Shown piece after piece: positions 21,270-31,696 of a stretch of DNA of 64,000 nucleotides. Each line of letters begins with the position of its first letter. Positions within the stretch are counted from its first letter, which is position 1. The position numbers and the translations under genes were made by a program. This stretch comes from Agrostemma githago (taxonomy: Eukaryota; Streptophyta; Magnoliopsida; Caryophyllales; Caryophyllaceae). The notes under the pieces are model-generated. The model was not told where the DNA came from and did not search any database. It saw only the letters and a list, made by a program, of their open reading frames with translations. The stretch covers positions 47,838,683 to 47,902,682 of the forward strand of contig OY288250.1 of NCBI GenBank assembly GCA_958450325.1. The letters are read 5' to 3'.

Positions 21270-22220
21270 ACTCTATACTTCGATTGCTCCAGATTTCTTG
21301 ACATTAGTGACGGTGTAGGGACCGGACCATCTAGATCGTAACTTACCCGGGAATATGCGAAGACGAGAATTGTGTAGCAAAACTTTGTCAACCTCCTTAA
21401 ATTGCTTCGGGAGAATACGTTTATCATGCCACTTCTTCGTGCGCTCCTTATATACTTGAGAACTCTCATAAGCACTTAGACGGAATTCGTCCAATTCATT
21501 CAACTGGAGTAACTGCTTCTCCCCACTCAAAGTCGGGTCAAAATTAAGCTCTTTGACTGCTAAGAAAACTTTATATTCTAACTCGATGGGAAGATGATAT
21601 GCCTTACCATATACCAAACGATAAGGAGATGTACCGATGGGTGTCTTGAATGCGGTGCGATAGGCCCATAATGCATCGTCTAGCTTGGCACTCCAATCCT
21701 TTCTAGATTTAGAAACTACCTTTTCGAGAATTGATTTAATTTCTCGATTAGATACCTCCACTTGTTCGCTTGTTTGACGATGATAAGCCAATCCGGTACG
21801 TTGCATAACACCATATATGCGCAGTAAAGTCTCCAATCTCTTTTCGTGAAAGTGTGAACCTCCATCACTAATAATGGCTCGGGGAACCCCAAACCTAGGA
21901 AAGATTATTTTCTTAAAGAGATTTATGACCACCTTAGCATCATTTGTAGAACAAGCAACCGCCTCAACCCATTTAGACACATAATCCACTGCAACTAGAA
22001 TATATCGATTACCAAAAGAAGAAGGAAACGGACCTTGATAATCGATTCCCCATACGTCGAAAATCTCGACCTCTAGTATACAAGTTTGTGGCATCTCATG
22101 TCGTCTAGAAATATTACCGGATCGTTGGCAAGCATCACAAGCAAGGATAAATCCTTTAGCATCTTTAAATAAAGTCGGCCAATAAAATCCGGATTGTAAT
22201 ACCTTGGCAAGGTCGAGACC
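21270..22220 (-). pseudogene. Athila-like Ty3/gypsy integrase, 5'-truncated
   Basis: The frame enters at 22220 with LAKVLQSGFYWPTLF and the second half of the zinc-binding region (CDACQRSGN), then the integrase core: first Asp in FDVWGIDYQGPF, second in AIISDGGSHF, Glu in SNREIKSILE. The C-terminal domain ends with SRWSGPYTV. The family-typical HPQTS is HRQTS here. The frame stops after GAIEV, but homologous text (SDLGEVFMANGHRLKL) continues after the stop, so the C-terminus is prematurely closed. Reverse transcriptase, RNase H, protease and gag are absent upstream: the element is truncated at about 22220. Integrase would insert the element cDNA; this fragment cannot act alone. Confidence 0.88.
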
Positions 22221-22935
22221 GCTACAAGATACGAATGATCAATCAAACAATTAATTAAACTAACATCTCCAATTTAATTAACATAAATCCCCTTCAACCC
22301 TAGAAGATTAATTAGTTACTCATAACGAGAGATGAAACAACAAAAGAATTAAGCAAAAAAGGAATCAACATGAAAATAAGGGAAAAGACAAAAATACCAA
22401 TTACGTATAACTGAAAGATTGAATAATAACTGTAAACTGAAAAGTACCGCTACAAGCTTGCAAAATTCCGATGCTAATAATAAAACAAAACTAAAGTTCT
22501 AAATCTCCAAGTGTAATTAAAACCTAACCCAAAGAAAGGTATTTATACTTATTACAAGAATCTAAATAGGAAATAAAACATAGTTTAATAAAATAATCCC
22601 ATAGAGCTTTAATTAAGGTAGAATACGGACTCTTCAGCAGTATTAGGAAAGTCCACTTAATATGCAGCGAACCGCCCAGTATATAATCAATCCGACCGGT
22701 TCACGAACGAACCAACCAGTTCAACTTCAAACCGACCGGTTCGGCCTTCGTTACCCGCCTTATCGCCTTGTTTCTCTTGTTATCTTCATTTGTAGCTCTT
22801 AACTCCGTCTTTTGCTATGTTTCCTGCCAAAACATAAACGAAAAAACCCGACATAACAAACACGGATAAAAGCTACCAAAACTATTCCTAAGGCATGTGA
22901 AATCAGTAAAAACGGAGGATAAAATGAGACTAAAT
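22221..22935 (-). other. LTR-like fragment with TATA and palindromes
   Basis: There is no coding signal. The minus strand has GTATAAATACC at 22551-22539. Upstream, at 22668-22745, lie repeated ACCGACCGGTTC units (22693, 22731) with TATGCAGCGAACCGCCC before them. The motif resembles the one in the neighbouring Athila-like LTR (GAACCGATCGGTTC), so this may be another copy or relative of that LTR. Borders not found. Confidence 0.35.
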
Positions 22936-23139
22936 AATATGCATATGAACTGTTTTCATCTCGTGAGTAACGTCACGATTCCAATCCTAGTACAGTATGA
23001 CATATTGTACTAAGTGGCAACCCATCCTAGTATAGTATAACTGACTATACAAGGTAGTAAAATCCAATACAATATAGTATAACCGACTATAATAGATACC
23101 AATCATGTCTCAAAATTAGGGCAGTATAACTGACTGAAC

Positions 23140-23750
23140 TATGAAGAACATACGTAGAAGTAACCTTTCAACAATATGTGAATAATAGATAGTGCAACTA
23201 ACTATAACCTTAAAGTTAACCTTCCATATCAAATGCCTAATAGTATCCAAGGTTAAGGTTTACAAACTATAACCTTGTCTACTAAGTTGAGGTTGATCTA
23301 ACCTCAATCATAACCTCGTAGAGTTACATTAACTGCAACAAGATTATGATGCTACGACGAGGTTAAATTAACCTCAAGTGAAGTGGTGTAGTAACTTCAC
23401 AACGGAGATACATTAACTTCAATCAAGGTTATATTAACCTCGACTATAACATTAAATTCTTGATAAGGTTACATTAACCTCGACTATAACCTTAACTCCT
23501 GCTAAGGTTACATCAACGTTAGTTATAACCTTAAATCCATGCTAAGGTTACATTCACCTTAGACCTAACCTTAACTCTAAGTTAAGGTTACATTAACCAT
23601 GACTATAACCTTTAGCAGTTCGAGAACCTCGACAAGATTATAACCCAGTGTTGGAGTTATTTTAACCTCAAGTGAAGTTGCATAGTAACTTCTCAACGAC
23701 GTTACATTAACTTCAAATAAGGTTACATTAACCTCAACCCAAACCTCAAC
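23140..23750. repeat. Degenerate tandem repeats around AAGGTTACATTAACCT
   Basis: AAGGTTACATTAACC-type units recur with a period of 39-40 bp between about 23465 and 23620 (starts near 23465, 23503, 23543, 23583). More diverged units containing AACCTCGACTATAACC or GTAACTTCACAACG lie on both sides. Non-coding, inside the chromovirus LTR. Confidence 0.65.
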
Positions 23751-23875
23751 CACCAGGTGATGGTAGATTGAGTCAGCATTGAATCTAGGGTTTAAAACCC
23801 TAAAAGCATCGATGAAACACCCTAACATCTCCACCAAAGAAGCTCACGGTCGGTTCATGCACGTCCTAACATGTA

Positions 23876-24062
23876 CTCCCTCCGTTCCAATGAATTGTTT
23901 GCCTATTCCATATTGGGACGTCTCAATGAATTATTTGCTTTTCGATTTTAGGGATGTTTTTTATATGTAATTTGACCCTTGGCTCCACATGTCACCTCCT
24001 AATTGGATCTCTTTCCCTTGGTGCCAAAAATAAAGGCAAACAATTCATTGGAACGGAGGGAG
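23876..24062. mobile_element. Stowaway-like MITE 3
   Basis: A 187-bp element flanked by TA (23874-23875, 24063-24064). The inverted ends are near perfect: CTCCCTCCGTTCCAATGAAT at the left and its complement ending GGAACGGAGGGAG at the right. Inserted in the chromovirus LTR. Confidence 0.88.
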
Positions 24063-24919
24063 TACTTATTATGAAGCGATTCACAACTTTCTAATTTGCG
24101 CAAAACGGTAATTAACGTCTTAATAATAAAATTAACGATATAATTAAATCGTGCAATTTATCAACGGAATAATAAATGTGCATAATAATACCACATTACA
24201 GCCAATATCATATCAAACATCCATGCATCATATTAATGACATTCACATATCATAATGCGTACAAAAAGACACATCCTAGTTACCTTGAAGCGTGCTAATT
24301 TTTGATTTCGTCCTTGATGACGTAAATATCTTCACCCGGGCCCTTATCCACGCCTATACCACCATCATCCACGTGCCAAACACCAAAAGAAATACCTAAT
24401 TAAACACTACAAAATAACTACGAAAAACTAGCGCGAAAAGAAGCGAAACTTATGAAACAATAGGGAGGATTAGGTTTCAAAAGGGATAAAGATCTATGTT
24501 TGAATGAATGGTAGGAGGCACGAAATTCAAGAGAGGAGAGGGAGTAGTGTCGTGGCTAGGAGGAGAGGAAAAAAGAAGAGGGTGAAAACCTAATTTTAAG
24601 GTTTGCAAATGAGAAATAGAGGTGAACTCTCACCCTAATGACATATATATATAGCTTAATTCATGTGTTAACCTCGCTTAGGCTCAAATCCCGAGGCTAA
24701 CTCATCAACCCACACACATGAAAGTAAAGGAGGAATTAGTCTTGGTCTAAAATTCTAAGCTAAACCGGCAATAGATTACAAGGATACGTTTCAGACAATT
24801 AAATTGGAAAAAGGGAATATCCGAATAGAAATATTTTTGGAATTGAATTAAACAATTTCGGATATTAAAATATATGAAATGGAATAAAATAATTATGTCC
24901 GAAAATCCAGGGTGTTACA

Positions 24920-27900
24920 ATCCACCCCCCTAAAAAAAAATTCGTCCTCGAAACTGGAAAAATGATTACCTCAATAAAAAAGATGCCGATGGTTCTCTCG
25001 CATAGACGCCTCGGTCTCCCAAGTTTTCTCTTCGAACTTCTGGTTCTCCAGAGAACTTGCACCAAAGGAACCACCTTGTTCCTCGGGATCTTATCCTTCC
25101 TATCCATGATTTAGACTGGATGTTCCTTATATGTTAGATTTGGCTCAAACTCAATTGCATCAGCTTCTAACACATGAGAAGGATCACTGCGATAACGTCT
25201 CAATTGAGACACATGAAACACATTGTGAACCTTCAACAGATTCGGAGATAGGGCTAACCTATAGGCCACCTCGCCAACTCTCTCAAGTACCTCGTAGGGG
25301 CCAATGTAATTAGGGCTCAACTTGCCCCTGATTCCAAATCTCTTAACACCTTTCATTTGGGATACCTTAAGGAGAACCTTATCCCCAACCTCGAACACGA
25401 TTGGTCTACGTCGCAAATCTGGATACAACTTGCAACGATCCTGGGCAGCCTACAATTTCTCACGAATCAGTCTTACTTGCTCCATTGATTCCTGTAAGAA
25501 CTCTGAACTGAGCACAACTGCCTCGCTGCTGTAATCCTAACACATCGAGCTACGACACTTTCTACCGTATAGAGCCTCAAAGGGAGCCATCTGGATGCTC
25601 GCATGGTGACTGTTATTGTAGGAGAACTCAACCAGAGATAAACTCTTATTCCAACTTACTTGGAACTCCAAGGCACATGCTCAAAACTTATCCTCGAGTT
25701 TCTCGATAGTCCTTTCAGTTTGACCATCAGTAGCTGCATGAAATGTTGTACTCATCTTCAACTCACTACATACAACTTTATGTAACTTCCTTCAAAACTG
25801 AGAACAGAACCTTGGGTCATGATCTGAGATGATGTCCTTAGGAACCCCATGCAAAAAAATGATTTCTCGCTGATAGCCATTCGCTAGCTCATAAAAACTC
25901 CAAGTTTCCTTCATTGGGATGAAGTGGGCGACCATTGTCAACCGATCCACAACAACCCAAATAACATTCATGCCCCTCTGCGACCTTGGCAACCGTATTA
26001 TGAAGTCCATTGTAATAGAATCCCATTTCTAAGCGGGAATCTTAAGAGGTTGCAACAAACCCCCCAGGCCTCATGTGTTCGAAATTAACCTTTTGGCATG
26101 CCAGACAACGACTAACGAGCTCGACAATTTCCTTTTTCATACCAGGCCACCAAAATCGTAGCATCAAATCCTTATAAATCTTACCATCCCCACTGTGCAC
26201 AGAATAAGGAGTGATGTGAGCTTCTTTGAGGATATTACCCTTTGTGATTTCACAGCTCGGGATGAACCATCTTCCGTGGAATTTCAAACCACCATCGGTT
26301 CCAACCTCAAAACCCTCAGCTCGACGCTCGCCCAAAGCAACCTGGATGCCTTCAAGGAAGTCTTCTTCTCTTTTCTTAGCTCGGATCTCATGGAAGACCT
26401 CAGGCTCAATAACCATAGCGCCCAAATTTAAGGAACCCAGTAGAACCACTTCAAGATTCAACTTTTGGAACTCTCGAACCAGATCATCAGGTAACACCCT
26501 CATGGCATGACAACTCTTGCGGCTCAAAGCATTATCAACCACATTAGCCTTACCCTTATGGTAAAAATGCTCAACCTTATAGTCATTGATCATTTCGATC
26601 CAACGCCTTTGCCTCATGTTGTGATTTTCTGTGTGAAGATATACTTCAAGCTCTTATGGTTGGTGTAAATGTTGCTAGAAATACCATACAAGTAGTGTCT
26701 CTACAACTTCATCGTGAACACCACGACAGCTAACTCCAAATCGTGAGTCGGATACTTCACCTTTTGAACCTTTAACGGCCTCGAAGGATAGGCAACCACT
26801 TTGCCATTGTGCATCAGAACATAACCCAATCCAGACTTTGATGCGTCACAATAATAATCGAACCCAACACCTTCCTCGGGAAGTATAAGCACGAGAGAAG
26901 TAGTTAACCGCTTCTTCAACTCCTGGAAAGCAGCTTCACAAGCATCGGTCCAAATGAACTTGGATTCCTTCTTCATAAATTTAGTTAACGGCCATGCTAT
27001 CCTTGAGAAGTCAGTGACAAAGAGGCGATAATAACCGGTGAGACCAAAGAAATTGCGGATCTCATTGACATTCTTCGGACTCTGCCTATCGACCACGGCT
27101 TGAATCTTGGTCGGATCGACCATAACCACTTCACCAGATATCACATGACCTAAGAAGGTCACCTCTTTTAGCCAAAACTCACACTTTGAGAACTTGGCGT
27201 ACCATCTCTGCTTTTGAAGAGTCTCTAAAATGATGCGGAGGTGACTCTCATGTTCTTGATTATCCCTCGAGTAAATGAGTATATCATCTATGAACACCAC
27301 AACACACTTATCCTAATACTAACTAAAAGTACGGTTCATTTGATCCGTGAACACCGCTGGTCCATTCGTCAAACCAAATGGCATAACCACAAATTCATAG
27401 TGACCATTCCTCGAACGAAACACAGTTTTTGGAATATCACCTTTTTTCACTGGGATCTGATGATACCCCTGACCTTAGGTCAATCTTAGAGAACACACTA
27501 GCTCCTCGAAGTTGATCGAACATATCTTCAATCCTCGGCAATGGGTACTTGTTTTTTACCGTAACTTTGTTCAGCTCTCGATAGTCAATGCATAACCTCA
27601 TGCTACCATCTTTCTTGCGAACGAACAAGACTGGGGCACCCCAAGGAGAAGCACTCGGCCTTATAAAGCCCTTTTCGATCATCTCCTCAAGTTGCTTCTT
27701 CAACTCTTGCAACTCAGCTGGTGCCATACGGTAGGGAGCCTTAGAAATTGGACTTGTACCAGGCAATACATCGATAGAGAACTCAACGTCTCGCTCTGGC
27801 GGAATACCCGGAAGGTCTTCTGTGAAGACATCAACATACTCCCTTACTACTGGAATATCATCCAACTTCAGCTCTCTAGACACATATCTGATATCACACA

Positions 27901-27989
27901 AGTAGATCTGATGAACTTTCCTACCCATGTTGACCATCTTCATGGTGGACACCCAACGAATAGTTGGTCTAGTCTTAACATCTTTATAG
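24920..27989 (-). pseudogene. Chromovirus-like pol fragment: RT, RNase H, integrase
   Basis: Successive minus-strand frames give, in order: RT N-terminus (27997-27437: PGIPPERDVEFSIDVLPG, RKKDGSMRLCIDYRELNKV, FSKIDLRSG, then a frameshift), RT core and RNase H (27300-26701: FIDDILIYS, CDASKSGLGYVL), RNase H end and zinc-binding domain (26617-26042: HSGDGKIYKDL ... CLACQKVN), integrase core (26010-25792: MDFIIRLPRSQRG, DIISDHDPRF; then ATDGQTERTIEKL with the Glu near 25710) and the C-terminal domain (25428-25111: YIGPYEVLERVG, HVSQLRRY). A chromodomain-like remnant with VQVLW (25107) precedes the polypurine tract. At least five stops or frameshifts are present. Gag and protease are missing because the element is cut at 27989, where the Cassandra element begins. 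Confidence 0.9.
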
Positions 27990-28119
27990 TGTAACACACC
28001 GGCCTAATCCTAGGACCAGAAATGATAGTCGCGGTAGCTCGCCTGGCTTTGTACTGGTTCCACATACCAACACGAGTCCTTTCCAGTGCATTTTGTCCTC
28101 ACTCATGCGCATCCCGGGT

Positions 28120-28195
28120 ACCTTTTTAGGAGGTCACCCATCATAAGACTACTCCCAGCCAAGCACACTTAGCTGCGGAGTTCTTTTTGCATGGA
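28120..28195 (-). other. 5S-rRNA-like sequence in left Cassandra LTR (diverged)
   Basis: The minus strand resembles plant 5S rRNA from GAACTCCGCAGCTAAG to GGGTGACCTCCT. Compared with the right LTR it has changes in the A box (CTAAGTGTGCTTGG) and next to the C box (TTATGATGGG). It is a transposon component, not a 5S gene. Confidence 0.7.
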
Positions 28196-28672
28196 TGACC
28201 AGAAAAGAAATTGCACTTTGTTGATATGAGTAACACTTTCAATCCCTTAAAGCACTAGTCATTTAAGCTCATAAATAGGACATCTTCAATCAATGTAGAG
28301 TGTTTCAATCACTCCCACTTGAAGAACGCAACGTCCTCGTTGCGCCTGGCAGGATAACTACTAACCTAGAATCCACCCCAGTCATTTAAGCTCATAAATA
28401 GGACATCTTCAATCAATGTAGAGTGTTTCAATCACTTCCACTTGAAGAACGCAACGTCCTCGTTGCGCTTAGCAGCATAACAGCTGACCTTGAATCCACC
28501 CCCGCTAGGTGCCAAATGTACGGTTACATGGTTACTCTGATACCACTTGTATCACCCAATCCCAATCCTAGGACCGGAAATTTTAGTCGCGGTAGCTCGC
28601 CGGGCTTTGTACTGGTCTCACAGACCAACACGAGTCCTTTCCAACGCATTTTGTCCTCACTCATGCGCATCC

Positions 28673-28745
28673 CGGGTACCTTCCCAGGAGGTCACCCATC
28701 CTAGGACTACTCCCAGCCAAGCACGCTTAACTGCGGAGTTCTTTT
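28673..28745 (-). other. 5S-rRNA-like sequence in right Cassandra LTR
   Basis: The minus strand reads GAACTCCGCAGTTAAGCGTG, CTTGG, then GGATGGGTGACCTCCTGGGA. These are the A-box and C-box regions of the internal control region of plant 5S genes. The 5' and 3' ends of a 5S gene are absent. In the family this region can recruit RNA polymerase III; here this is inferred only. Confidence 0.8.
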
Positions 28746-29712
28746 TGCATGGATGACAAGAAAGAAAGTGCACTTTGTTGATATAAGTATTACTTTCAAT
28801 CCCTTTAAGCACTAGTTATTTAAGCTCATAAATAGGACATCTTCAATCAATGTGGGGTGTTTCATGTACGATCGGGTATCGTGTATCGAATGACTCTCAT
28901 TCGCCAACGGTTTCAGGCATCCGGAAACCAAAGGTTCTGAGTAAGGGGTGAGAGTACGTGTTGGGAAGCCCACGAAGGACGCCCAACCCCGCCCGTACAT
29001 AGCGGCCTCTACTAAGATATAGATTGGTTTTTTAATTCGCGCGCTAGTAATACGATGAAATATTATGTAAACATTGTCTTATGATGTACATGTATAATAC
29101 GTGTTACTACGTCGTTTAATGCATCTTGATATATATCGAAGTTGCATTTAGCATGCGATGTTCATTTAAAAGTGGTAAATGGCAAACATCGAAAATAAAA
29201 AGCTTCTAAATAAATTACAAATTACACGGGTGAAAATACAACCCGGAATTCACAATACAACAAGCAATAAGGTAATGGATTAGCAATGGTAAAAATAGAC
29301 TATGAACGGACCCGTAAATAGATAATGTAATCGAAACTGTAAATCAAACAATTGGACGAACTCCGATCGTTTACACATTGCATTGTATATTGATCGGAGG
29401 ACAAAGACTTTAATACGCATTGGTGTACGGGATCGAAGTGTAATACTAGTCTCGACCCAGGGCCCTGGATTCTTGTCCCGACCTATCATAGTAAAGTGAA
29501 GATGTCTCGATGAATCACATATCGGGCACGACTAGAGAGTGGTCGATACTAGACTAGTTATACAAGACGCCACTCAAAGTCGTGAAAGAATTGACATGAC
29601 ATGTATGGGTTTTAGAAGACGAACATGTTTGATTTAACATGTATTGGCTCGGTGTCGTGAATAATTCGAAGGCAACTTATTATCGTCGATTAGACTCCTT
29701 TGGAAGTCTATA

Positions 29713-29833
29713 ATGGGTCACTCGACCGAGTGTCTTAGGTGCACTCGACCGAGTGCCCTTGATGAAGGTCCCCTGCCTGTTTTTCAGGGGGTCACTCGAT
29801 CTAGTGAGTCTAGCACTCGATCGAGTGCCCTTA
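29713..29833. repeat. Distal palindrome cluster in LTR C
   Basis: Four units: CACTCGACCGAGTG twice, CACTCGATCTAGTG and CACTCGATCGAGTG, arranged as two pairs about 40 bp apart, with CCCCTGCCTGTTTTTCAGG between the pairs. It lies about 1.45 kb downstream of the TATA in transcript direction. Confidence 0.85.
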
Positions 29834-30596
29834 GGCTGGGTGACATATTTGTCCTAAACGGAACCCGTTTTACGATCTCAATCAAATGTACTCGAGTTAG
29901 TTATGAATATCGATCCCTTCGTGTTGCGACATCGTTTCTGGACCACATGGACCCTACGATGATCGTGTTGACATCATTGGGTTTCGTAATAGTTCGATCT
30001 TCGATGACTCATTATGAACGATTTTCGACTATAGAGTCAATATCGAAGATTTTAGAGCGATGTTGATGATACTAAAAGGAAAGAAATGAGTATGCGAAGG
30101 AATAATCCTTGATCGCGTCGCGTGAATACGAATATCGATCCCTTTGTTTCGCGATGTCACTTATTGGATCTCGAGGACCGTATGACGACCGGATTGACGT
30201 CACTAGGTTTCGTATTGATTTCGGATTTGATAACTAACTCATAATGAATGATGTTCGACTATAGAGTCGACATCAATCATTTAGAGTGATATATGCAAAC
30301 TCGTCTTTTGACAACTCGTAATGAGCGATACTCGATCATGAAGTCGGCATCAAGCATTTAGAGTAATATTTTGAAAACGACATCGAATGCGCTCGATAAC
30401 AAATTGCCGCGATCGCGTTACAATCCGATGGTTATGCGTACGCCATAAGGCGCCCTGACCTTTAAGTGCCTAGGGCGGCGCGCCTTGAAGGGCGCCGCCT
30501 CCAGTACGACTTGTTAAGGATTTTAACGGAATTTAGGCGGCATTTAGTCATCGAATGTATTCGATTGAAAAGTTCGATTCGTCATCTCAAGACTTA

Positions 30597-30754
30597 GGCC
30601 CTGTTCTTTTGGACTTATATTCAGTCAGTTTCAGTTCAGGTCAGTTCAGTTCAGCTCCAGGAGGCATATTATGTCTCTATATTTCAGTCAGTTTCAGTTA
30701 AATTAAGTTCAGTTAAGTTAAGTTCAGTCAGTTTCAGACCAAAAGAACAGGGCC
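30597..30754. mobile_element. Tourist-like MITE
   Basis: A 158-bp element with perfect ends GGCCCTGTTCTTTTGG and its complement, flanked by TTA (30594-30596, 30755-30757), the target size of PIF/Harbinger-derived Tourist MITEs. The interior is built of CAGTTCAGTT / CAGTCAGTTTCAG repeats. Inserted in LTR C. Confidence 0.85.
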
Positions 30755-31266
30755 TTAGGCCCTTTGCATTTCGATGTCATGACTTGGCTTTTAAAGCCTA
30801 CGATGATCGATTTAGCGTCATTGGGCGTTGCTCGAATCGGTTTTGAAAGTAGTTTTTGTTACATAATAGTATAGACGGTATTAAATAACCAAAATGTAAA
30901 AATGCAATAATAAAAATTTAGATGTTAGTACTTAGATTGTTAGGAATGGAAAAGTAAAAGTTAGATGCGAAATGTAAAAGTTAGTAGAACGATAAATTTA
31001 AGAGTTAGTAATGTTAGTATATACAAAACGAAAAGAAGATTAGAGATTAGAAAATGGGGTTTGACACGCTCAACCTACATGTTAATAGTCTCGTGAATAG
31101 GCTCGTGTGGTGTCGTCGTAGGCACGAGAGCGATTTGAGTATGTAGGATGAGTTAGGGTGTGGTTAGGGAGAGTATGTGACTCGGTTTTGTGTGAGGATG
31201 AAGCACCAAAGAGCATGGGAGAAATGTGTGTGATTGTTAACCCTTTAAAATGGTGGAAGTGAGGGG

Positions 31267-31420
31267 GTATTTATAGATTTTACCCCCGTCTAGGGTCACT
31301 CAATCAAGTGCCCTTTAGTGGACTCGATTGAGTGCCCCACTAGAAGGTTTCATGGTCGATTTTTTGGGGGGTCACTCGATCGAGTGGCCCTTAGGCACTT
31401 GATCGAGTGCCCTCAGACGG
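31267..31420 (-). promoter_or_regulatory. LTR C: TATA box and proximal palindrome cluster
   Basis: CTATAAATAC on the minus strand (31276-31267). Upstream of it lie four units: CACTCAATCAAGTG, GACTCGATTGAGTG, CACTCGATCGAGTG (31373-31386) and CACTTGATCGAGTG, again as two pairs with a T-rich spacer (TCGATTTTTTGGGG). Confidence 0.75.
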
Positions 31421-31696
31421 GTGAGAGAATTCGGGTTGTTTATGGAAGGATTTGATTTAATTGATTTTGTTTTGACTTGATTTAAATTGCGTATAGGGAC
31501 ATGTTTGTGGCTAGTTTCGTTCACGGGTTTTGACTTGACCGGTTTCGGCTCGGTCTTAAAAGACGCTTTTGCCCCCGGTGACGGTTTTAGCTCAAAATAG
31601 CTTTATTTTAATGTGAACGACCCACTAAGTCTGAATTTGAGGTTGGTTTTGAGAGATTCATACTCCGATAAGTGCCCACTATGGATACTATTAATT

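Larger units (their letters stand above)
20010..21537. repeat. 795-bp tandem duplication joined at poly-G tracts
   Basis: The segment 20010-20742 is repeated at 20805-21537 with an offset of 795 bp and no difference that I could see, including the end of the integrase frame (20478-20735 equals 21273-21530). The first copy ends at AAAGTCGG and runs straight into a G-tract of about 65 bp with regular T interruptions; the second copy starts after that tract. A shorter G-tract (19979-20009) precedes copy 1. The near identity implies a recent event, or an assembly artefact at the G-tract. Confidence 0.9.
22936..24919 (-). mobile_element. 3' LTR of a chromovirus-like (Tekay/Del-type) element
   Basis: The LTR starts on the minus strand with TGTAACACCCTGG at 24919, directly after a polypurine tract (AGGGGGGTGGAT). 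TATATATATG at about 24650 is a TATA candidate. The leader part contains GGTAACTAGGATGTGTC, and further on GTCAGTTATACTATACTAGG repeats, which I associate with plant Tekay/Del LTRs. It contains a MITE and a tandem-repeat block. The far end is uncertain (at least to about 22940), and no 5' LTR is present in the window. Confidence 0.6.
27990..28864 (-). mobile_element. Cassandra-type TRIM with 5S-like LTRs
   Basis: Two LTRs of about 318 bp (27990-28307 and 28548-28864) start TGAAACAC and end with ...TACA on the minus strand. A primer-binding site for initiator tRNA-Met (TGGTATCAGAG, complement at 28535-28545) lies 2 nt from the right LTR, and a polypurine tract (AAGTGGGAGTGAT) abuts the left one. 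Both LTRs carry sequence like the 5S rRNA gene, the hallmark of Cassandra. The internal part is non-coding and contains a duplication of about 129 bp: CATTTAAGCTCATAAATAGG through GAATCCACCCC (28253-28380) is repeated at 28381-28508. The flanks do not match (TATAG at left, TGTAC at right), so the usual 5-bp TSD is missing. Confidence 0.92.
28865..31696 (-). mobile_element. LTR 'C', main part (related to B and E)
   Basis: The sequence parallels the B LTR from GAATGACTCTCATTCGCCAA through GGTTCTGAGTAAGGGGTGAG to GAGATTCATACTCCGATAAG and GGATACTATTAAT. The first quarter kilobase (plus-strand left end) of the LTR is missing. At 31696 it is cut by element A and resumes at 52322, ending TGTCTACA at 52427. 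A TATA box (minus, 31276-31267), two palindrome clusters and a Tourist-like MITE lie inside. No coding sequence. It is either a truncated solo LTR or the rest of a larger element. Confidence 0.85.

Noticed and set aside
24865..25107. Intact chromodomain at the end of the chromovirus pol
   Set aside because: Only VQVLW-like traces remain and the frame is shifted; no complete chromodomain can be read.
28673..28745. Functional 5S rRNA gene
   Set aside because: Only the central part of 5S is present and it lies in both LTRs of a Cassandra element; the gene ends are missing.
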